Source of the DNA: Microbacterium psychrotolerans
GTDB taxonomy: Bacteria > Actinomycetota > Actinomycetes > Actinomycetales > Microbacteriaceae
DNA: 64,000 nt
Direction: 5' to 3'
NCBI RefSeq assembly: GCF_031085295.1
Contig: NZ_JAVFWO010000001.1
Location: 768,400 to 832,399, forward strand
Part shown: piece by piece, positions 7,757-17,442 of the stretch
How positions within the stretch are numbered: position 1 is the stretch's first letter
How the letters are laid out: each line of letters begins with the position of its first letter
Notes under the pieces: generated by a model
Databases searched by the model: none
What the model saw: the letters and a program-made list of their open reading frames with translations, nothing else
Told to the model about the DNA's origin: nothing
Made by a program: the position numbers and the translations under genes

Positions 7757-9139
7757 CTACCCGAGCTCGTCGACCAGCTTCGAGGCGAGCCCGTCGTACG
7801 TCGCGGGGGTGAGCGCCAGCAGACGATCCTTCGCCTCGTCGCCGATGTCGAGGCCGCGCACGAACTCCGCGAGCTCGGGTCCGCCGACGCGACGGCCGCG
7901 GGTGAGGTCCTTGAGGAGTGCGTAGGGGTCGGTGATCTGGGACCGGCCCGCCGCGATCTCGGCGCGCACGACGGTCTGGATCGCCTCGGCGAGCACCTCC
8001 CAGTTGGCGTCGAGGTCGGCCAGCAGCACATCGTCGGCCAGCGAGATCTCGCGGAGCCCGCGCTGCAGGTTGTCGAGCGCGAGCAGCGCGTGCCCGAACG
8101 CGACGCCGATGTTGCGCTGCGTCGTCGAGTCGGTCAGGTCGCGCTGCAGGCGGCTCGTCACCAGCGTCTGCGAGAGCGTGGCCAGCAGCCCGCCCGAGAT
8201 CTCGAGGTTCGCCTCGGCGTTCTCGAACCGGATGGGGTTGATCTTGTGCGGCATCGTCGACGAGCCGGTGGCGCCGGCGACGGGGATCTGCGTGAAGTAG
8301 CCGATCGAGATGTAGGTCCAGATGTCGGTCGCCAGATTGTGCAGGATGCCGCCGGCGTGACGCACGCGGTCGTACAGCTCGACCTGCCAGTCGTGCGACT
8401 CGATCTGCGTGGTCAGGATGTTGAAGTCGAGGCCGAGGCCCTCGATGAACCCGCGCGAGAGTTCCGGCCAGTCGACCTCGGGAGCGGCCGCGAGGTGCGC
8501 CGACCACGTGCCGGTCGCGCCGGAGAACTTCGCGAGGTACTCGCCGCCCTCGATCTGGTCGGCGACGCGCGAGAGGCGCCACGCGAACACCCCGAGCTCC
8601 TTGCCCATTGTCGAGGGCGTCGCCGGCTGGCCGTGGGTGCGCGACAGCATCGCGGCGTCGCGGTGGTCCACGGCGAGCTGCGTGAGCGCGGCGATGACGG
8701 CCCGGAGCTTCGGCAGCCAGACGCGCTGAACGGCGCGCTGCACGGTGAGCGCGTACGAGGTCGAGTTGATATCCTCGCTGGTGCACGCGAAGTGCGTGAG
8801 CTCCGCGACGGCGTCGAGGCCGAGGGCCGACAGCCGGTCGCGCACGAGGTACTCGACAGCCTTGACGTCGTGGCGCGTCACCGCCTCCTTCTCGGCCAGC
8901 CAGTCGATCTCGGCCTGCCCGAACTCCAGGTACAGCGCACGCAGGCGCGCCTTGTCGTCGTCCTGCAGCGGCGAGGTGCCGAACAGCGAGCGGTCGGTGA
9001 GGGCGATGAGCCACTCCACCTCGACCTCGACGCGGGCGCGGTTCAGACCCGCCTCGGACAGGTACTCGCCCAGTTCGCCGACGGCGGGGCGGTAGCGCCC
9101 GTCGAGGGGGCTGAGGGGCTGCGGGGGAAGTGAGGTCAC
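7757..9139 (-). CDS. purB: Adenylosuccinate lyase
   Basis: A 460-residue adenylosuccinate lyase of the fumarase/aspartase superfamily. It catalyses two steps of purine synthesis: cleavage of SAICAR to AICAR, and of adenylosuccinate to AMP, each with fumarate release. The superfamily signature SSTMPHKINPIRFE is at about residue 290-305, and the catalytic-His region is in RTHGQPATP. Length matches the E. coli type (about 456). The GTG start at 9139 is chosen because GGGAG lies six bases upstream and the product then begins MTSLPPQPLSPLDGRY, the usual PurB N terminus; in-frame ATGs further upstream lack this. The next gene upstream, in the same direction, is a phosphatase. Confidence 0.95.
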   Translation of the reverse strand: MTSLPPQPLSPLDGRYRPAVGELGEYLSEAGLNRARVEVEVEWLIALTDRSLFGTSPLQDDDKARLRALYLEFGQAEIDWLAEKEAVTRHDVKAVEYLVRDRLSALGLDAVAELTHFACTSEDINSTSYALTVQRAVQRVWLPKLRAVIAALTQLAVDHRDAAMLSRTHGQPATPSTMGKELGVFAWRLSRVADQIEGGEYLAKFSGATGTWSAHLAAAPEVDWPELSRGFIEGLGLDFNILTTQIESHDWQVELYDRVRHAGGILHNLATDIWTYISIGYFTQIPVAGATGSSTMPHKINPIRFENAEANLEISGGLLATLSQTLVTSRLQRDLTDSTTQRNIGVAFGHALLALDNLQRGLREISLADDVLLADLDANWEVLAEAIQTVVRAEIAAGRSQITDPYALLKDLTRGRRVGGPELAEFVRGLDIGDEAKDRLLALTPATYDGLASKLVDELG

Positions 9140-9198
9140 GGTGGCTCCCGTCGGTCTCGGCGAAGACGACCGTCGATCCGGCGTCATGACACCGGAGG

Positions 9199-9705
9199 TC
9201 ATGGCACGGGGCGGATGGCGGGTTCTAGTTGCCGGAAGAGCGCCCGGCTCGCACTCTCGATCATACCGAGCACCTCGTCGAACATTCCGGGCCCGGCATA
9301 GTACGGGTCGGGCACGTCCAGCGTGGTCGCCGACGGATCGAACGACAGCAGCAGCGCGATCTTGTCGGCGTCGCCCTCCGTGCGCGCCCATCCACGCAGG
9401 ATCCGCTCGTGGCTGCGATCCAGGGCCACCACGAGGTCGCTGCGCGCGAAGTCGGCGTGCGTGAACTGCCGCGCACGGTGGTGGGCGCCGTCGTAGCCGG
9501 CGCGTTCGAGCGCCGCGATGGTGCGCAGGTCGGCCTGCTCGCCCACATGCCAGTCGCCGGTACCGGCGCTGGTCGAGGCCACGCGGGCACCCAGACCGGA
9601 GGCATCCGCGAACTCCCGGAACACGACCTCGGCCATCGGCGAGCGGCAGATGTTGCCGGTGCATACGAACACGACGCGGAAGGGAGCCACGTCGGTCGCG
9701 GTCAT
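9199..9705 (-). CDS. Low-molecular-weight protein-tyrosine phosphatase
   Basis: A phosphatase of about 168 residues. The P-loop CTGNICRS is near residues 15-22, with nucleophile Cys15 and Arg21, and the general-acid loop is DPYYAGP near the C terminus, as in low-molecular-weight PTPs such as Wzb/PtpA. It dephosphorylates tyrosine residues, classically on capsule-regulating kinases; no kinase is nearby. The start is uncertain: ATG 9705 sits seven bases after a -10-like CAGAAT (minus strand), consistent with leaderless expression, while ATG 9714 is also in frame. The gene precedes purB in the same direction, about 60 bases apart. Confidence 0.88.
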   Translation of the reverse strand: MTATDVAPFRVVFVCTGNICRSPMAEVVFREFADASGLGARVASTSAGTGDWHVGEQADLRTIAALERAGYDGAHHRARQFTHADFARSDLVVALDRSHERILRGWARTEGDADKIALLLSFDPSATTLDVPDPYYAGPGMFDEVLGMIESASRALFRQLEPAIRPVP

Positions 9706-9871
9706 GGGTTCCATTCTGGACCGAGCCGACACCGAACGTTAAGGATCTCTCCTCACGAGGGCTTCCATCGGAGGATGCCGCTCCCCTAGCTTGTGACGAG
9801 CGGGGAGGCGACCGGCCTGCCCGCGATCCCCTTGCGCGGTCCACCGACCGCCGTCCTCACGTGGAGGTCCC

Positions 9872-12508
9872 GTGTCCCCATCACCCCGCAGACTCACCGC
9901 CGCCGTAGCGGCCCTCACGCTCGCCGCGGCGGGCGTGGTGGCGTTCGCCGCACCCGCGGCCGCGGCACCCGGAGATCTGCTCATCAGCGAGTACGTCGAG
10001 GGCAGCTCGTTCAACAAGGCGATCGAGCTGTACAACCCGTCGACAGCCGCCGTGGATCTCGCCGCGGCCGGCTACTCGTTGAAGCTCTACTTCAACGGCT
10101 CCACCACGGCGAGCACGATCCCTCTGACCGGCACAGCCGCCCCGGGGGACGTGTTCGTCCTCGCTCAGCGGAACTCCACGGCGACTCCTGTGGACCCAGC
10201 GATCACCGCCCAGGCCGATCAGACCACCACCGCCAGTCTGTGGAACGGCGATGACGCCATCGCGCTGGTCAGGGGCGACGTCGTCGTCGACGTCATCGGC
10301 CAGATCGGCGTGGACCCGGGCGCCGAGTGGGGCAGCGGCCTCACGTCGACCGCCGACAACACGCTGCGCCGCAACGTGGCCGTCGTCGTGGGCGACGCCG
10401 ACGGAACGAACCCGTTCGACCCCGCCCTCGAGTGGACGGGGTACGCGAGCAACACGTTCGACGGCCTGGGTTCGCACGGGACCGACCCCGAACCCGATCC
10501 GGATCCCGTCGCCGACTGCGCGGCCACCCCGGTGACCATCGGGTCGGTGCAGGGCTCCGGGGCGGCGTCGCCGATCCCGGGACAGGACGTGCTGATCAAG
10601 GGCGTCGTCGTGGGCGACTTCCAGTCCGGCGGCTACGACGGCTACTACGTGCAGGATGCCGGAGACGGCGACTCCGCGACATCCGACGGCATCTTCGTCT
10701 ACGCGCCGGGTGGTGCTGCGGTGAACGTGGGCGACAACGTCAGCGTCGCGGGCGCGGTGAAGGAGCAGTTCGGCCTCACCGAGATCGTCGCAGCCGACAT
10801 GGAGGTCTGCTTCGGCGGCGCGACCATCCCCGAGCCGACGCCGCTCACGCTCCCGGCATCCGCCACCCAGCGCGAAGCGCTCGAGGGCATGTACGTGACG
10901 CTCCCACAGCAGCTCGCGATCGGCGAGACGTTCGAGTACGGGCGCTTCGGCACGATCACGCTGACCAACGGCCGCCTCGACACTCCCACCGCGGTCGTCG
11001 AGCCGGGCGCGGCAGCCGTCGCGCTGGCCGCCGCCAACGTCGAGAACAGCATCACGCTCGACGACGGCCGGGGCACGCAGAACCCCGACCCGGCGATCCA
11101 CCCCGACGGTGAGGTCTTCACGCTGGCCCACTCGTTCCGCAGCGGCGACCTCGTCCAGAACGCCACCGGCGTGCTGGACTACCGCTTCGACGCGTGGGGC
11201 GTGCAGCCGACCGAGGGTGCCGACTTCACCGTCGGCAATCCGCGTCCGGACGTGCCCGACGTGGGCGGCGACCTGAAGATCTCGAGCTTCAACGTGCTGA
11301 ACTACTTCACCTCGATCGATCCGACCCCGGCCAACTCGGGCGACGACAGCTACTACCGCGGTGCCGACACGGCCGAGGAGTTCCAGCGCCAGCAGGACAA
11401 GATCGTCTCGGCGCTCGCCGAGATCGACGCGGACGTCTTCGGACTGCTCGAGATCGAGAACAACGGCACGGCGGTGCAGGCGCTCGCCGACGCACTGAAC
11501 GCGAAGGTCGGCGCGGGCACGTACGTGCCCGTCACCACCGGCGTCATCGGCACGGATGCCATCACGACGGCGATCATCTACAAGCCCGCGTCGGTTGCAC
11601 CCGTGGGCGCGCACCTGCTGATGACGAGCGCGGTCGACTCGACCTGGTCGGACGAGCGCAACCGTCCGGGCCTCACCCAGCGGTTCGCCTCCACCGAGAC
11701 GGGCGAGGAGTTCGTGGTGTCGGTGAACCACCTCAAGTCGAAGGGCTCGGCCTGCGCCGAGAGCCCCGACCTCGGTGACGGGCAGGGCAACTGCAGCGCC
11801 GTGCGCACGGCCGCCGCGAAGGCTCTCACGACCTGGCTGAACACAACGGTGGCGCCGGACGGCCGGGCGATCGTGATCGGCGACCTGAACTCGTACGACC
11901 ACGAGGACTCGATCGACGCGTTCGTCGCGGGCGGCTTCACCGACCTGGAGAAGCAGTTCAACGGCGAGCACGCGTACTCGTACGTGTTCGACGGGCAGCT
12001 GGGCTACCTCGACTACGCCCTCGCACAGCCGGCGCTGCTGGCCGATGTGTCGGGCGTGTCGGCGTGGCACATCAACGCCGACGAGCCGAGCCTCATCGAC
12101 TACGACACGTCGTTCAAGCTCCCGGCGCAGGACGCCCTGTGGGCGCCCGACCCGTACCGCTCGAGCGACCACGACCCGGTCATCGTGGGGCTGAACCTCA
12201 CCCCGCCGGACACGACTGATCCGACCATCGAGGTGACCGCGGACCCGTCGACCGTGTTCCCGCCGAACGGCAAGATGCGCACGGTCGATTTCACGATCGA
12301 CGCCGCGGACGACAGCGGCGACGATGTGACGGTCGAGCTCACGGACGTCACGGCGACGGGTTCGTCGAAGGCGGACTGGGAGCAGCTCGACGACGACACC
12401 TTCCGTGTCAAAGCGGTCAAGGGCGCGGTGTACCGCTTCACCTGGACCGCGACGGATGCCGCGGGCAACACCGCGACCGACACGGTCGAGGTGGTCGTGG
12501 GCAAGTAG
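9872..12508 (+). CDS. Secreted lamin-tail / endonuclease-exonuclease-phosphatase family nuclease
   Basis: An 878-residue exported protein. Residues 1-32 form a Sec signal peptide ending in AAPAAAAPG. Residues 33-160 look like a lamin-tail domain (DLLISEYVEGSSFNKAIELYN). Residues 215-330 resemble the OB-fold found in ExeM/NucH-type extracellular nucleases. The endonuclease/exonuclease/phosphatase domain spans about 465-775, with DLKISSFNVLNYF, the metal ligand Glu in LLEIEN, His in SVNHLKSKG, VIGDLNSYD and SSDHDP. The last 100 residues form an Ig-like domain, perhaps for surface retention. It probably degrades extracellular DNA for nutrients or biofilm turnover. Start: GTG preceded by GTGGAGG. 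A hairpin terminator follows. Confidence 0.9.
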   Translation: MSPSPRRLTAAVAALTLAAAGVVAFAAPAAAAPGDLLISEYVEGSSFNKAIELYNPSTAAVDLAAAGYSLKLYFNGSTTASTIPLTGTAAPGDVFVLAQRNSTATPVDPAITAQADQTTTASLWNGDDAIALVRGDVVVDVIGQIGVDPGAEWGSGLTSTADNTLRRNVAVVVGDADGTNPFDPALEWTGYASNTFDGLGSHGTDPEPDPDPVADCAATPVTIGSVQGSGAASPIPGQDVLIKGVVVGDFQSGGYDGYYVQDAGDGDSATSDGIFVYAPGGAAVNVGDNVSVAGAVKEQFGLTEIVAADMEVCFGGATIPEPTPLTLPASATQREALEGMYVTLPQQLAIGETFEYGRFGTITLTNGRLDTPTAVVEPGAAAVALAAANVENSITLDDGRGTQNPDPAIHPDGEVFTLAHSFRSGDLVQNATGVLDYRFDAWGVQPTEGADFTVGNPRPDVPDVGGDLKISSFNVLNYFTSIDPTPANSGDDSYYRGADTAEEFQRQQDKIVSALAEIDADVFGLLEIENNGTAVQALADALNAKVGAGTYVPVTTGVIGTDAITTAIIYKPASVAPVGAHLLMTSAVDSTWSDERNRPGLTQRFASTETGEEFVVSVNHLKSKGSACAESPDLGDGQGNCSAVRTAAAKALTTWLNTTVAPDGRAIVIGDLNSYDHEDSIDAFVAGGFTDLEKQFNGEHAYSYVFDGQLGYLDYALAQPALLADVSGVSAWHINADEPSLIDYDTSFKLPAQDALWAPDPYRSSDHDPVIVGLNLTPPDTTDPTIEVTADPSTVFPPNGKMRTVDFTIDAADDSGDDVTVELTDVTATGSSKADWEQLDDDTFRVKAVKGAVYRFTWTATDAAGNTATDTVEVVVGK

Positions 12509-12533
12509 GGCTCTCGAGCTCTCGATACCCGGG

Positions 12534-12564
12534 GGGGCGTCGTTCCGATGCGGAGCGGCGCCCC
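12534..12564 (+). terminator. Terminator hairpin after the secreted nuclease
   Basis: A 14-bp stem with two G-U pairs (GGGGCGTCGTTCCG with CGGAGCGGCGCCCC) and a three-base loop lies 26 bases past the nuclease stop, followed by a pyrimidine run. Confidence 0.65.
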
Positions 12565-12652
12565 TCCTCCCCATGCGGCGGCGGGACGCTGTTCTCCACG
12601 GACCCCCGCCCCACCCGGTCCGGACCTGTCCGTCGCGGAGCACGATCGACGG

Positions 12653-12955
12653 GTGACTCTCGTTCCCCCGGTCGCCGATGCGGCGTCTCATCAACTGGCC
12701 GAGACCGTGCGCGAGCTCTCACGCCTCCTCGAACGGATCACGGATGCCGCGCTCCTCGCCCGTGGACTCGCCGACGCCGTCGACTGGCAGGCGAAGGCCG
12801 CCACGGCCTTCCACGACCGGGCCGCCGCATGGGCGGGCGATGTGTCGGGGCTCACCTGCCTGGCCGAGACCGTACGGCACGACGTCGCCCGCGCCCGCGA
12901 GCGCGCAGCGTTCGCGGAGTCCCTTACCGGCGTGCTGCCCGGAGCGGGGCGATGA
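12653..12955 (+). CDS. Small helical protein, WXG100-like
   Basis: A 100-residue, almost entirely helical protein. It has the size and amphipathic pattern of WXG100/ESAT-6-like proteins: a first helix (residues 8-38), a turn containing AVDWQAKAATAFHDRAAAW (about 43-61), and a second helix to about residue 95. A strict WxG triplet is absent; Trp-Gln-Ala sits at the turn. The GTG start at 12653 is weakly supported (GGAG about 12 bases upstream). The stop overlaps the next gene (ATGA), tying it to a large protein with its own helical N-terminal region and a lipase domain. By context it may be a secretion partner or chaperone; that is inference. Confidence 0.65.
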   Translation: MTLVPPVADAASHQLAETVRELSRLLERITDAALLARGLADAVDWQAKAATAFHDRAAAWAGDVSGLTCLAETVRHDVARARERAAFAESLTGVLPGAGR

Positions 12956-14661
12956 GCGACCCATCGTCCGCGAACGACCCGCTCACACCCGCCGTCGCCC
13001 GCGAGGACGGGTCCGCCGAGAGCGGCCTGCCGGCGGACCCGTCATCCCGGAACGACCTGCTCATGCCCGCCGTCGCCTACGAGGACGGGTCCGCGGGAGG
13101 CGGCCTGCCGGCGCCTGAGCTCATCCGCGATCCCGGACGGCTCGGCGCGAGCGAAGGACTCATCGGCCTGTTCGCCGACCACTGGCCGCGTGTCGACGAC
13201 GGCCTGCAGATCCGCAGCGGCGGCGCGGTGGCGGTGGACACGGCGACCCTGTCCGCGGCGGCCGTGCGCTTCGATGCCGCACGCGAGGAGCTCGCCGCCA
13301 TCGCCGACCGCGTGCGCGCGCTGCAGGCCGTGCTGCGGACGCTGCCCGCGCACACGGACGACGCCCGGGCGGCGGCCTCCGCCCTCGCCGCGAAGCTGAA
13401 CGCGGTGCAGGAGGAGTCCCAGGGGATCGCCGGTGCCCTGCGCGAGGCGGCGTACGCATACGAGATGGTGGAGATCCAGGCCGAGCACCGGGCCGCCGTC
13501 CTCGCCGGGGAGGGCGCCCGCGCGGACCGCCTCGACGCGCGGATGACCGCGCTGGTCGAGCGGCATCCCGACGCCTGGCGGATGGCGCTCGGCGCGGAGT
13601 TCGGGTACGGCGTTCTGTGGCCGTCCGAGCTCGTGCGGCAGGCGACCCACTGGGGCGTGGGTGTGGGCAGCGAGATCAACGACCCCGGCGCCATCGTGGC
13701 GGGCGCCGGCTCGGGACTGCTCACCCTGGGCGGCGCAGTGGCCGTCGGCCTGGCAGGCACGGGAAGGCTCCCGCGGGAGGCGCGCCTCTCGGGCGCTGCA
13801 GGGCCGGTGACGCTGATCCCGGTGGCGCCGGCAGCGCCTGCCAGTGCAGCGGGGGCTGTCGGGGTCGCAGCCGCCGGCATCGCTGGTGCCGCCGGTGCCG
13901 CGGGTGCCGCGGTTACCTCGGGTGCCACCGGTCCGGGCGGTGCCGCCCCTCCGCGCTCGGCGAGCTCGCCGGCCTCGATCGCGCCGCAGAGCCTGGCGGC
14001 GGCGACCGCGCGGATTCCGGGTGGGGGCGACTCGCGGGTTCGGATCGAGCGGTACACGATGCCGGACGGCTCCCGACAGTACGCCGTGTACATCGCCGGC
14101 ATGCAGTCGGGCGCGATGGGCGGCGACGACGCCTGGGACAACGCGTCGAACGTGGAGCTCTACGCGGGGCGGATGTCGGACTCGTACGCCGCCACCGAGG
14201 CGGCGCTCGCGGCGGCCGGGGCGCAGCCGGGCGAGGCGATCCACGTGTTCGGGTTCTCGCAGGGGGCGATGATCGGGTCGCACGTGGCACTCGAGGGTCC
14301 CTACGACGCCCAGACGCTCGTGTCGCTGGGCTCGCCCGTCGATGCCGACGTCGGACCGGGGACGCTGAGCGTGTCGGTGCGCCACGCCGACGATCCCGTC
14401 GCGGGGCTCGCCGGCGGCGGGCATGGTCAGCCCGTCGGCGCGCCAGGCAGCTTCATCGTCGAGCGGGTCTCCGACCCCGACGTCGGGCTCGACGAGGTGG
14501 GGCTGCCCGCGCACCGGCTGACGGCGTATGCCGAGACGGCGGCGCTCGTCGACCGCTCGTCCGATCCCCGTGTCGACGGCCTGCGCCACGTGTTCGACGA
14601 CCTCGCGCGCGCAGACGCCGTCGAGGTCACCGAGTACGGGGCGAAGCGCGATGCGGGCTGA
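12952..14661 (+). CDS. Large helical protein with C-terminal lipase-like alpha/beta-hydrolase domain
   Basis: A 569-residue protein. Residues 3-54 hold a duplicated, acidic low-complexity segment. Residues 85-215 are long Ala-rich helices reminiscent of ESX/LXG-type substrates. Residues 240-330 are Gly/Ala-rich and hydrophobic. The C-terminal part (from about 365) is an alpha/beta hydrolase of the DUF1023/PE-PPE style with nucleophile motif GFSQG (Ser436) and a later Asp and His (the His may be in the LPAHRLTAY region). There is no Sec signal peptide, so export, if any, would need an ESX-like route. It overlaps the WXG100-like gene by four bases. Substrate is unknown; a surface lipase or an antibacterial effector are both possible. 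Confidence 0.75.
   Translation: MSDPSSANDPLTPAVAREDGSAESGLPADPSSRNDLLMPAVAYEDGSAGGGLPAPELIRDPGRLGASEGLIGLFADHWPRVDDGLQIRSGGAVAVDTATLSAAAVRFDAAREELAAIADRVRALQAVLRTLPAHTDDARAAASALAAKLNAVQEESQGIAGALREAAYAYEMVEIQAEHRAAVLAGEGARADRLDARMTALVERHPDAWRMALGAEFGYGVLWPSELVRQATHWGVGVGSEINDPGAIVAGAGSGLLTLGGAVAVGLAGTGRLPREARLSGAAGPVTLIPVAPAAPASAAGAVGVAAAGIAGAAGAAGAAVTSGATGPGGAAPPRSASSPASIAPQSLAAATARIPGGGDSRVRIERYTMPDGSRQYAVYIAGMQSGAMGGDDAWDNASNVELYAGRMSDSYAATEAALAAAGAQPGEAIHVFGFSQGAMIGSHVALEGPYDAQTLVSLGSPVDADVGPGTLSVSVRHADDPVAGLAGGGHGQPVGAPGSFIVERVSDPDVGLDEVGLPAHRLTAYAETAALVDRSSDPRVDGLRHVFDDLARADAVEVTEYGAKRDAG
12958..13113 (+). repeat. 78-bp in-frame tandem duplication
   Basis: Two adjacent 78-base copies (12958-13035 and 13036-13113) encode 26-residue repeats at the N terminus of the lipase-like protein, beginning [13 protein letters not shown] and [13 protein letters not shown]. 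The copies differ at scattered bases, so the duplication is not recent. Confidence 0.9.
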
Positions 14662-14662
14662 G

Positions 14663-15052
14663 TCAGTCCTTGCGGGGTCGCAGGATGATGCCGAAGATCC
14701 AGTTGATGAGGGTGATGATGACCGCCGCGACGACGCCCCACCAGAAGTCCTCGACCCGCAGGCCCCAGTTCCACCAGTGCGTGAGCCATGCCGTGAGCCA
14801 CAGCAGGAACGCGTTGATGAGCAGGCCGATCAGCCCCAGCGTCAGGATGTAGAGCGGGAACGCCAGCACCTTGATGACGGTGCCGATGATCGTGTTCACG
14901 AGGGCGAAGATCGCCGCGACGATGAGCAGCGTCAGCACCAGCTGAAGCGTCTCGCCCGGCGGGAACGCCACGACGGTGACCTGGAGCGCCGGGATCAGGG
15001 TGACGACCCAGATCGCGAACGCGTTGATGACGACGCGGATGAGGAAGCCCAT
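14663..15052 (-). CDS. Phage holin family IV-like (YvlD-type) membrane protein
   Basis: A 129-residue protein with four hydrophobic segments (about residues 3-24, 33-53, 58-82 and 95-120) and a short basic tail. The pattern matches the YvlD/phage holin family IV group ([37 protein letters not shown]). Despite the name these chromosomal proteins are common outside phages and are of unknown function, with links to envelope stress in Bacillus. No lysis or phage gene is nearby, so a holin role is not inferred. It ends two bases past the stop of the convergent lipase-like gene and diverges from hisC. Confidence 0.85.
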   Translation of the reverse strand: MGFLIRVVINAFAIWVVTLIPALQVTVVAFPPGETLQLVLTLLIVAAIFALVNTIIGTVIKVLAFPLYILTLGLIGLLINAFLLWLTAWLTHWWNWGLRVEDFWWGVVAAVIITLINWIFGIILRPRKD

Positions 15053-15142
15053 AGTCCGCCCAGTCTTCCACGCCCCTCGGTCCCGGCCAATGAGAATCAC
15101 GGCCCGAGACGCGGCCCGGCTCCCGCTCGTAGACTCGGGACC

Positions 15143-16264
15143 GTGACCGACGCTCCCGAGATCCCCGTCCGCGTGCGCCCCGAGGTCGCCGCGCTGCCGC
15201 CGTACAAGCAGGGCCGGCAGGCCGGCGCCGAGGCGTTCAAGCTGTCGAGCAACGAGAACCCGTTCGACCCGCTGCCGGGCGTGCTCGAGCGCGTCCAGGC
15301 CGCGACGGCGCTCAACAGGTATCCGGACGCCAGTGCCGCGCGGCTGCGCGAGCGCCTCGCCGAGCGCTTCGCCGTCGATGTCGACGCGATCCACGTCGGC
15401 GCCGGCAGCGTCTCGATCCTCGCCCAGCTCGTGCTGGCGACATCGGGCCCCGGCGACGAGGTCATCTACGCGTGGCGCTCGTTCGAGGCCTATCCCTGGC
15501 TCGCGGTCGTCGCCGGCGCCACCGCCGTGCAGGTGCCGCTGGCCACGGGGGCCCGCCACGACCTCGACGCGATGGCGGCCGCCATCACCGAGCGCACGCG
15601 CGCCATCATCGTGTGCAGCCCCAACAACCCGACCGGCCCCATCGTCACCCAGGCCGAGTTCGACGGGTTCGTCGCCCGCGTGCCCGCCGACGTGCTGGTG
15701 ATCCTCGACGAGGCGTACTCCGAGTTCGTCACCGACCCCGACGCCGTCGACGGCGCCCGGGTGCTCGCGAGCGGCGGACATGCCAACGTCGTGGTGCTCC
15801 GCACCTTCTCGAAGGCCTACGGGCTCGCAGCCCTCCGGGTCGGCTACGCCGTCGGCCATCCGCGCGTCCTCGACGCGGCCCGCAGCACCGCGATCCCGCT
15901 GTCCGTCACCGCCCACGCCGAGGAGGCCGCGCTCGCGAGCCTCGACGCCGAGACCGAGCTGCTGGAGCGCGTCCGCGTGATCGCCGAGCGTCGCGACCGG
16001 CTCGCGGACGGCCTCCGCCAGGCAGGCTGGAACGTCCCGGAGGCGCAGGGCAATTTCGTGTGGCTGCCCGCCGGTGCCGAGACCGCGGCCTTCGCCGCCG
16101 CCTTCGAGGAAGCGGGCCTGATCGTGCGTCCGTTCGCCGGCGACGGCATCCGGATCTCCGTCGGCGAAGAGGAATCTGTCGAGAAGGTCCTAGGGATCGC
16201 AGCATCCGTTGTGAAGAACCTCCCGGAAGGGCACCCAGGAGTGCGGGCTAGCGTAGAACGGTGA
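15143..16264 (+). CDS. hisC: Histidinol-phosphate / aromatic aminotransferase
   Basis: A 373-residue fold-type I PLP aminotransferase of the HisC/Pat family. The N-terminal LSSNENPF, the CSPNNPTGP motif, the Asp in LDEAYSEF and cofactor Lys224 ([16 protein letters not shown]) are all present, with a C-terminal Arg in GDGIRISVG. HisC transfers amino groups in histidine synthesis, and close relatives act on aromatic 2-oxoacids. No his gene is nearby. Its stop overlaps the E1alpha start (GTGA), so an amino-acid-to-oxoacid role feeding the dehydrogenase is plausible. The GTG start is seven bases after a perfect TAGACT -10 (15130-15135), indicating a leaderless mRNA for the operon. Confidence 0.85.
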   Translation: MTDAPEIPVRVRPEVAALPPYKQGRQAGAEAFKLSSNENPFDPLPGVLERVQAATALNRYPDASAARLRERLAERFAVDVDAIHVGAGSVSILAQLVLATSGPGDEVIYAWRSFEAYPWLAVVAGATAVQVPLATGARHDLDAMAAAITERTRAIIVCSPNNPTGPIVTQAEFDGFVARVPADVLVILDEAYSEFVTDPDAVDGARVLASGGHANVVVLRTFSKAYGLAALRVGYAVGHPRVLDAARSTAIPLSVTAHAEEAALASLDAETELLERVRVIAERRDRLADGLRQAGWNVPEAQGNFVWLPAGAETAAFAAAFEEAGLIVRPFAGDGIRISVGEEESVEKVLGIAASVVKNLPEGHPGVRASVER

Positions 16265-17442
16265 CCCCGCCTGAAGACTTGGTGACGACTGGCGCCACGG
16301 CACCTTCGGAAATCACCGTGCCCGAAGACCCCGCACTGATCCGCTTCCTGGAAGCGGACGGCACTTTCGCCCCGACCCCCGCCGCCGAGCGATACCGCAC
16401 CGCGGTCGACGCGCTGAGCGACGCCGACCTCGAGACGTTCTACCGCGACATGGCCGTCATCCGCGCGTTCGACGTGCAGGCGACGAACCTCCAGCGTCAG
16501 GGACAGCTCGCCCTCTGGCCGCCGAGCTACGGCCAGGAGGCCGCACAGGTCGGCTCCGCCCGGGCGGCCCGGCCGCAGGACCACATCTTCCCGTCCTACC
16601 GCGAGCACGTCGTGACGAAGATCCGCGGCGTCGACCCGATCGACATCATCCGCGTGATGCGCGGACTGACGCACGGCGGGTGGGACCCGACGGACCCGAA
16701 GAACGGCAACACCCACATCTACACGCTCGTCCTCGGCTCGCAGACGCTGCACGCGACCGGGTTCGGCATGGGGCTGGTCTTCGACGACCGGTGCGGCACC
16801 GGCGACCCCGACCGCGACGAGGCCGTCATCGTCTACTACGGCGACGGCGCGTCGAGCCAGGGCGACGTGCACGAGGCGATGGTCTTCGCCGCGAGCTATC
16901 AGACCCCCGAGGTCTTCTTCCTGCAGAACAACCAGTGGGCCATCTCGGTGCCCGTCTCGACCCAGTCGCGCTCGCCGCTGTACAAGCGCGGCGAGGGGTA
17001 CGGGATGCCCAGCGCACTGATCGACGGCAACGACGTCCTCGCGAGCTGGGCCGTCACGCGAGCGGCGCTCGACGAGGCGCGCGCGGGCCGCGGACCGCAG
17101 GCCATCGAGGCCATGACCTACCGGCTCGGCGCGCACACGACGAGCGACGACCCCACGAAGTACCGGCCGTCCAGCGAGGAGGAGGCGTGGCGCCGCCGCG
17201 ATCCGCTCGCGCGCATGAAGGCCTTCCTGCTCGCGCGGGGCGCGTCGGAGTCGTTCTTCGCCGACGTGGATGCCGAGGCGGACGCTCTCGCCGACGACAT
17301 CCGCACCCGCACCAACGCGCTGGGCGGACTCGAGCGTGACGACATGTTCGCGCACGTGTACTCGGAGCCCCATCCGCTCATGGACGAGCAGCGGCAGTGG
17401 CTCGCCGGATACGAAGCATCGTTCGAGGGAGGCGCATCGTGA
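16261..17442 (+). CDS. bkdA: Branched-chain 2-oxoacid dehydrogenase E1 alpha subunit
   Basis: A 393-residue thiamine-diphosphate E1 alpha subunit. The ThDP motif runs from [15 protein letters not shown] (about residue 195) to [11 protein letters not shown] (about 222). With E1beta it decarboxylates a 2-oxoacid and transfers the acyl group to the lipoyl arm of E2. The N-terminal 50 residues are acidic and typical of the actinobacterial form. The GTG start overlaps the aminotransferase stop, and its own stop overlaps E1beta, so the three are translationally coupled. The split alpha/beta arrangement and an E2 with one lipoyl domain favour branched-chain 2-oxoacids over pyruvate; that choice is inferred. 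No E3 gene is nearby. Confidence 0.9.
   Translation: MTPPEDLVTTGATAPSEITVPEDPALIRFLEADGTFAPTPAAERYRTAVDALSDADLETFYRDMAVIRAFDVQATNLQRQGQLALWPPSYGQEAAQVGSARAARPQDHIFPSYREHVVTKIRGVDPIDIIRVMRGLTHGGWDPTDPKNGNTHIYTLVLGSQTLHATGFGMGLVFDDRCGTGDPDRDEAVIVYYGDGASSQGDVHEAMVFAASYQTPEVFFLQNNQWAISVPVSTQSRSPLYKRGEGYGMPSALIDGNDVLASWAVTRAALDEARAGRGPQAIEAMTYRLGAHTTSDDPTKYRPSSEEEAWRRRDPLARMKAFLLARGASESFFADVDAEADALADDIRTRTNALGGLERDDMFAHVYSEPHPLMDEQRQWLAGYEASFEGGAS

Noticed and set aside
9881..12694. 937-codon minus-strand open frame opposite the secreted nuclease
   Set aside because: Arg/Gly/Val-rich translation without motifs; the plus strand encodes a full nuclease with signal peptide and catalytic residues.
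14663..15052. Prophage holin
   Set aside because: The family name includes holin, but no endolysin, structural or integrase gene is nearby and the family is widespread on chromosomes.
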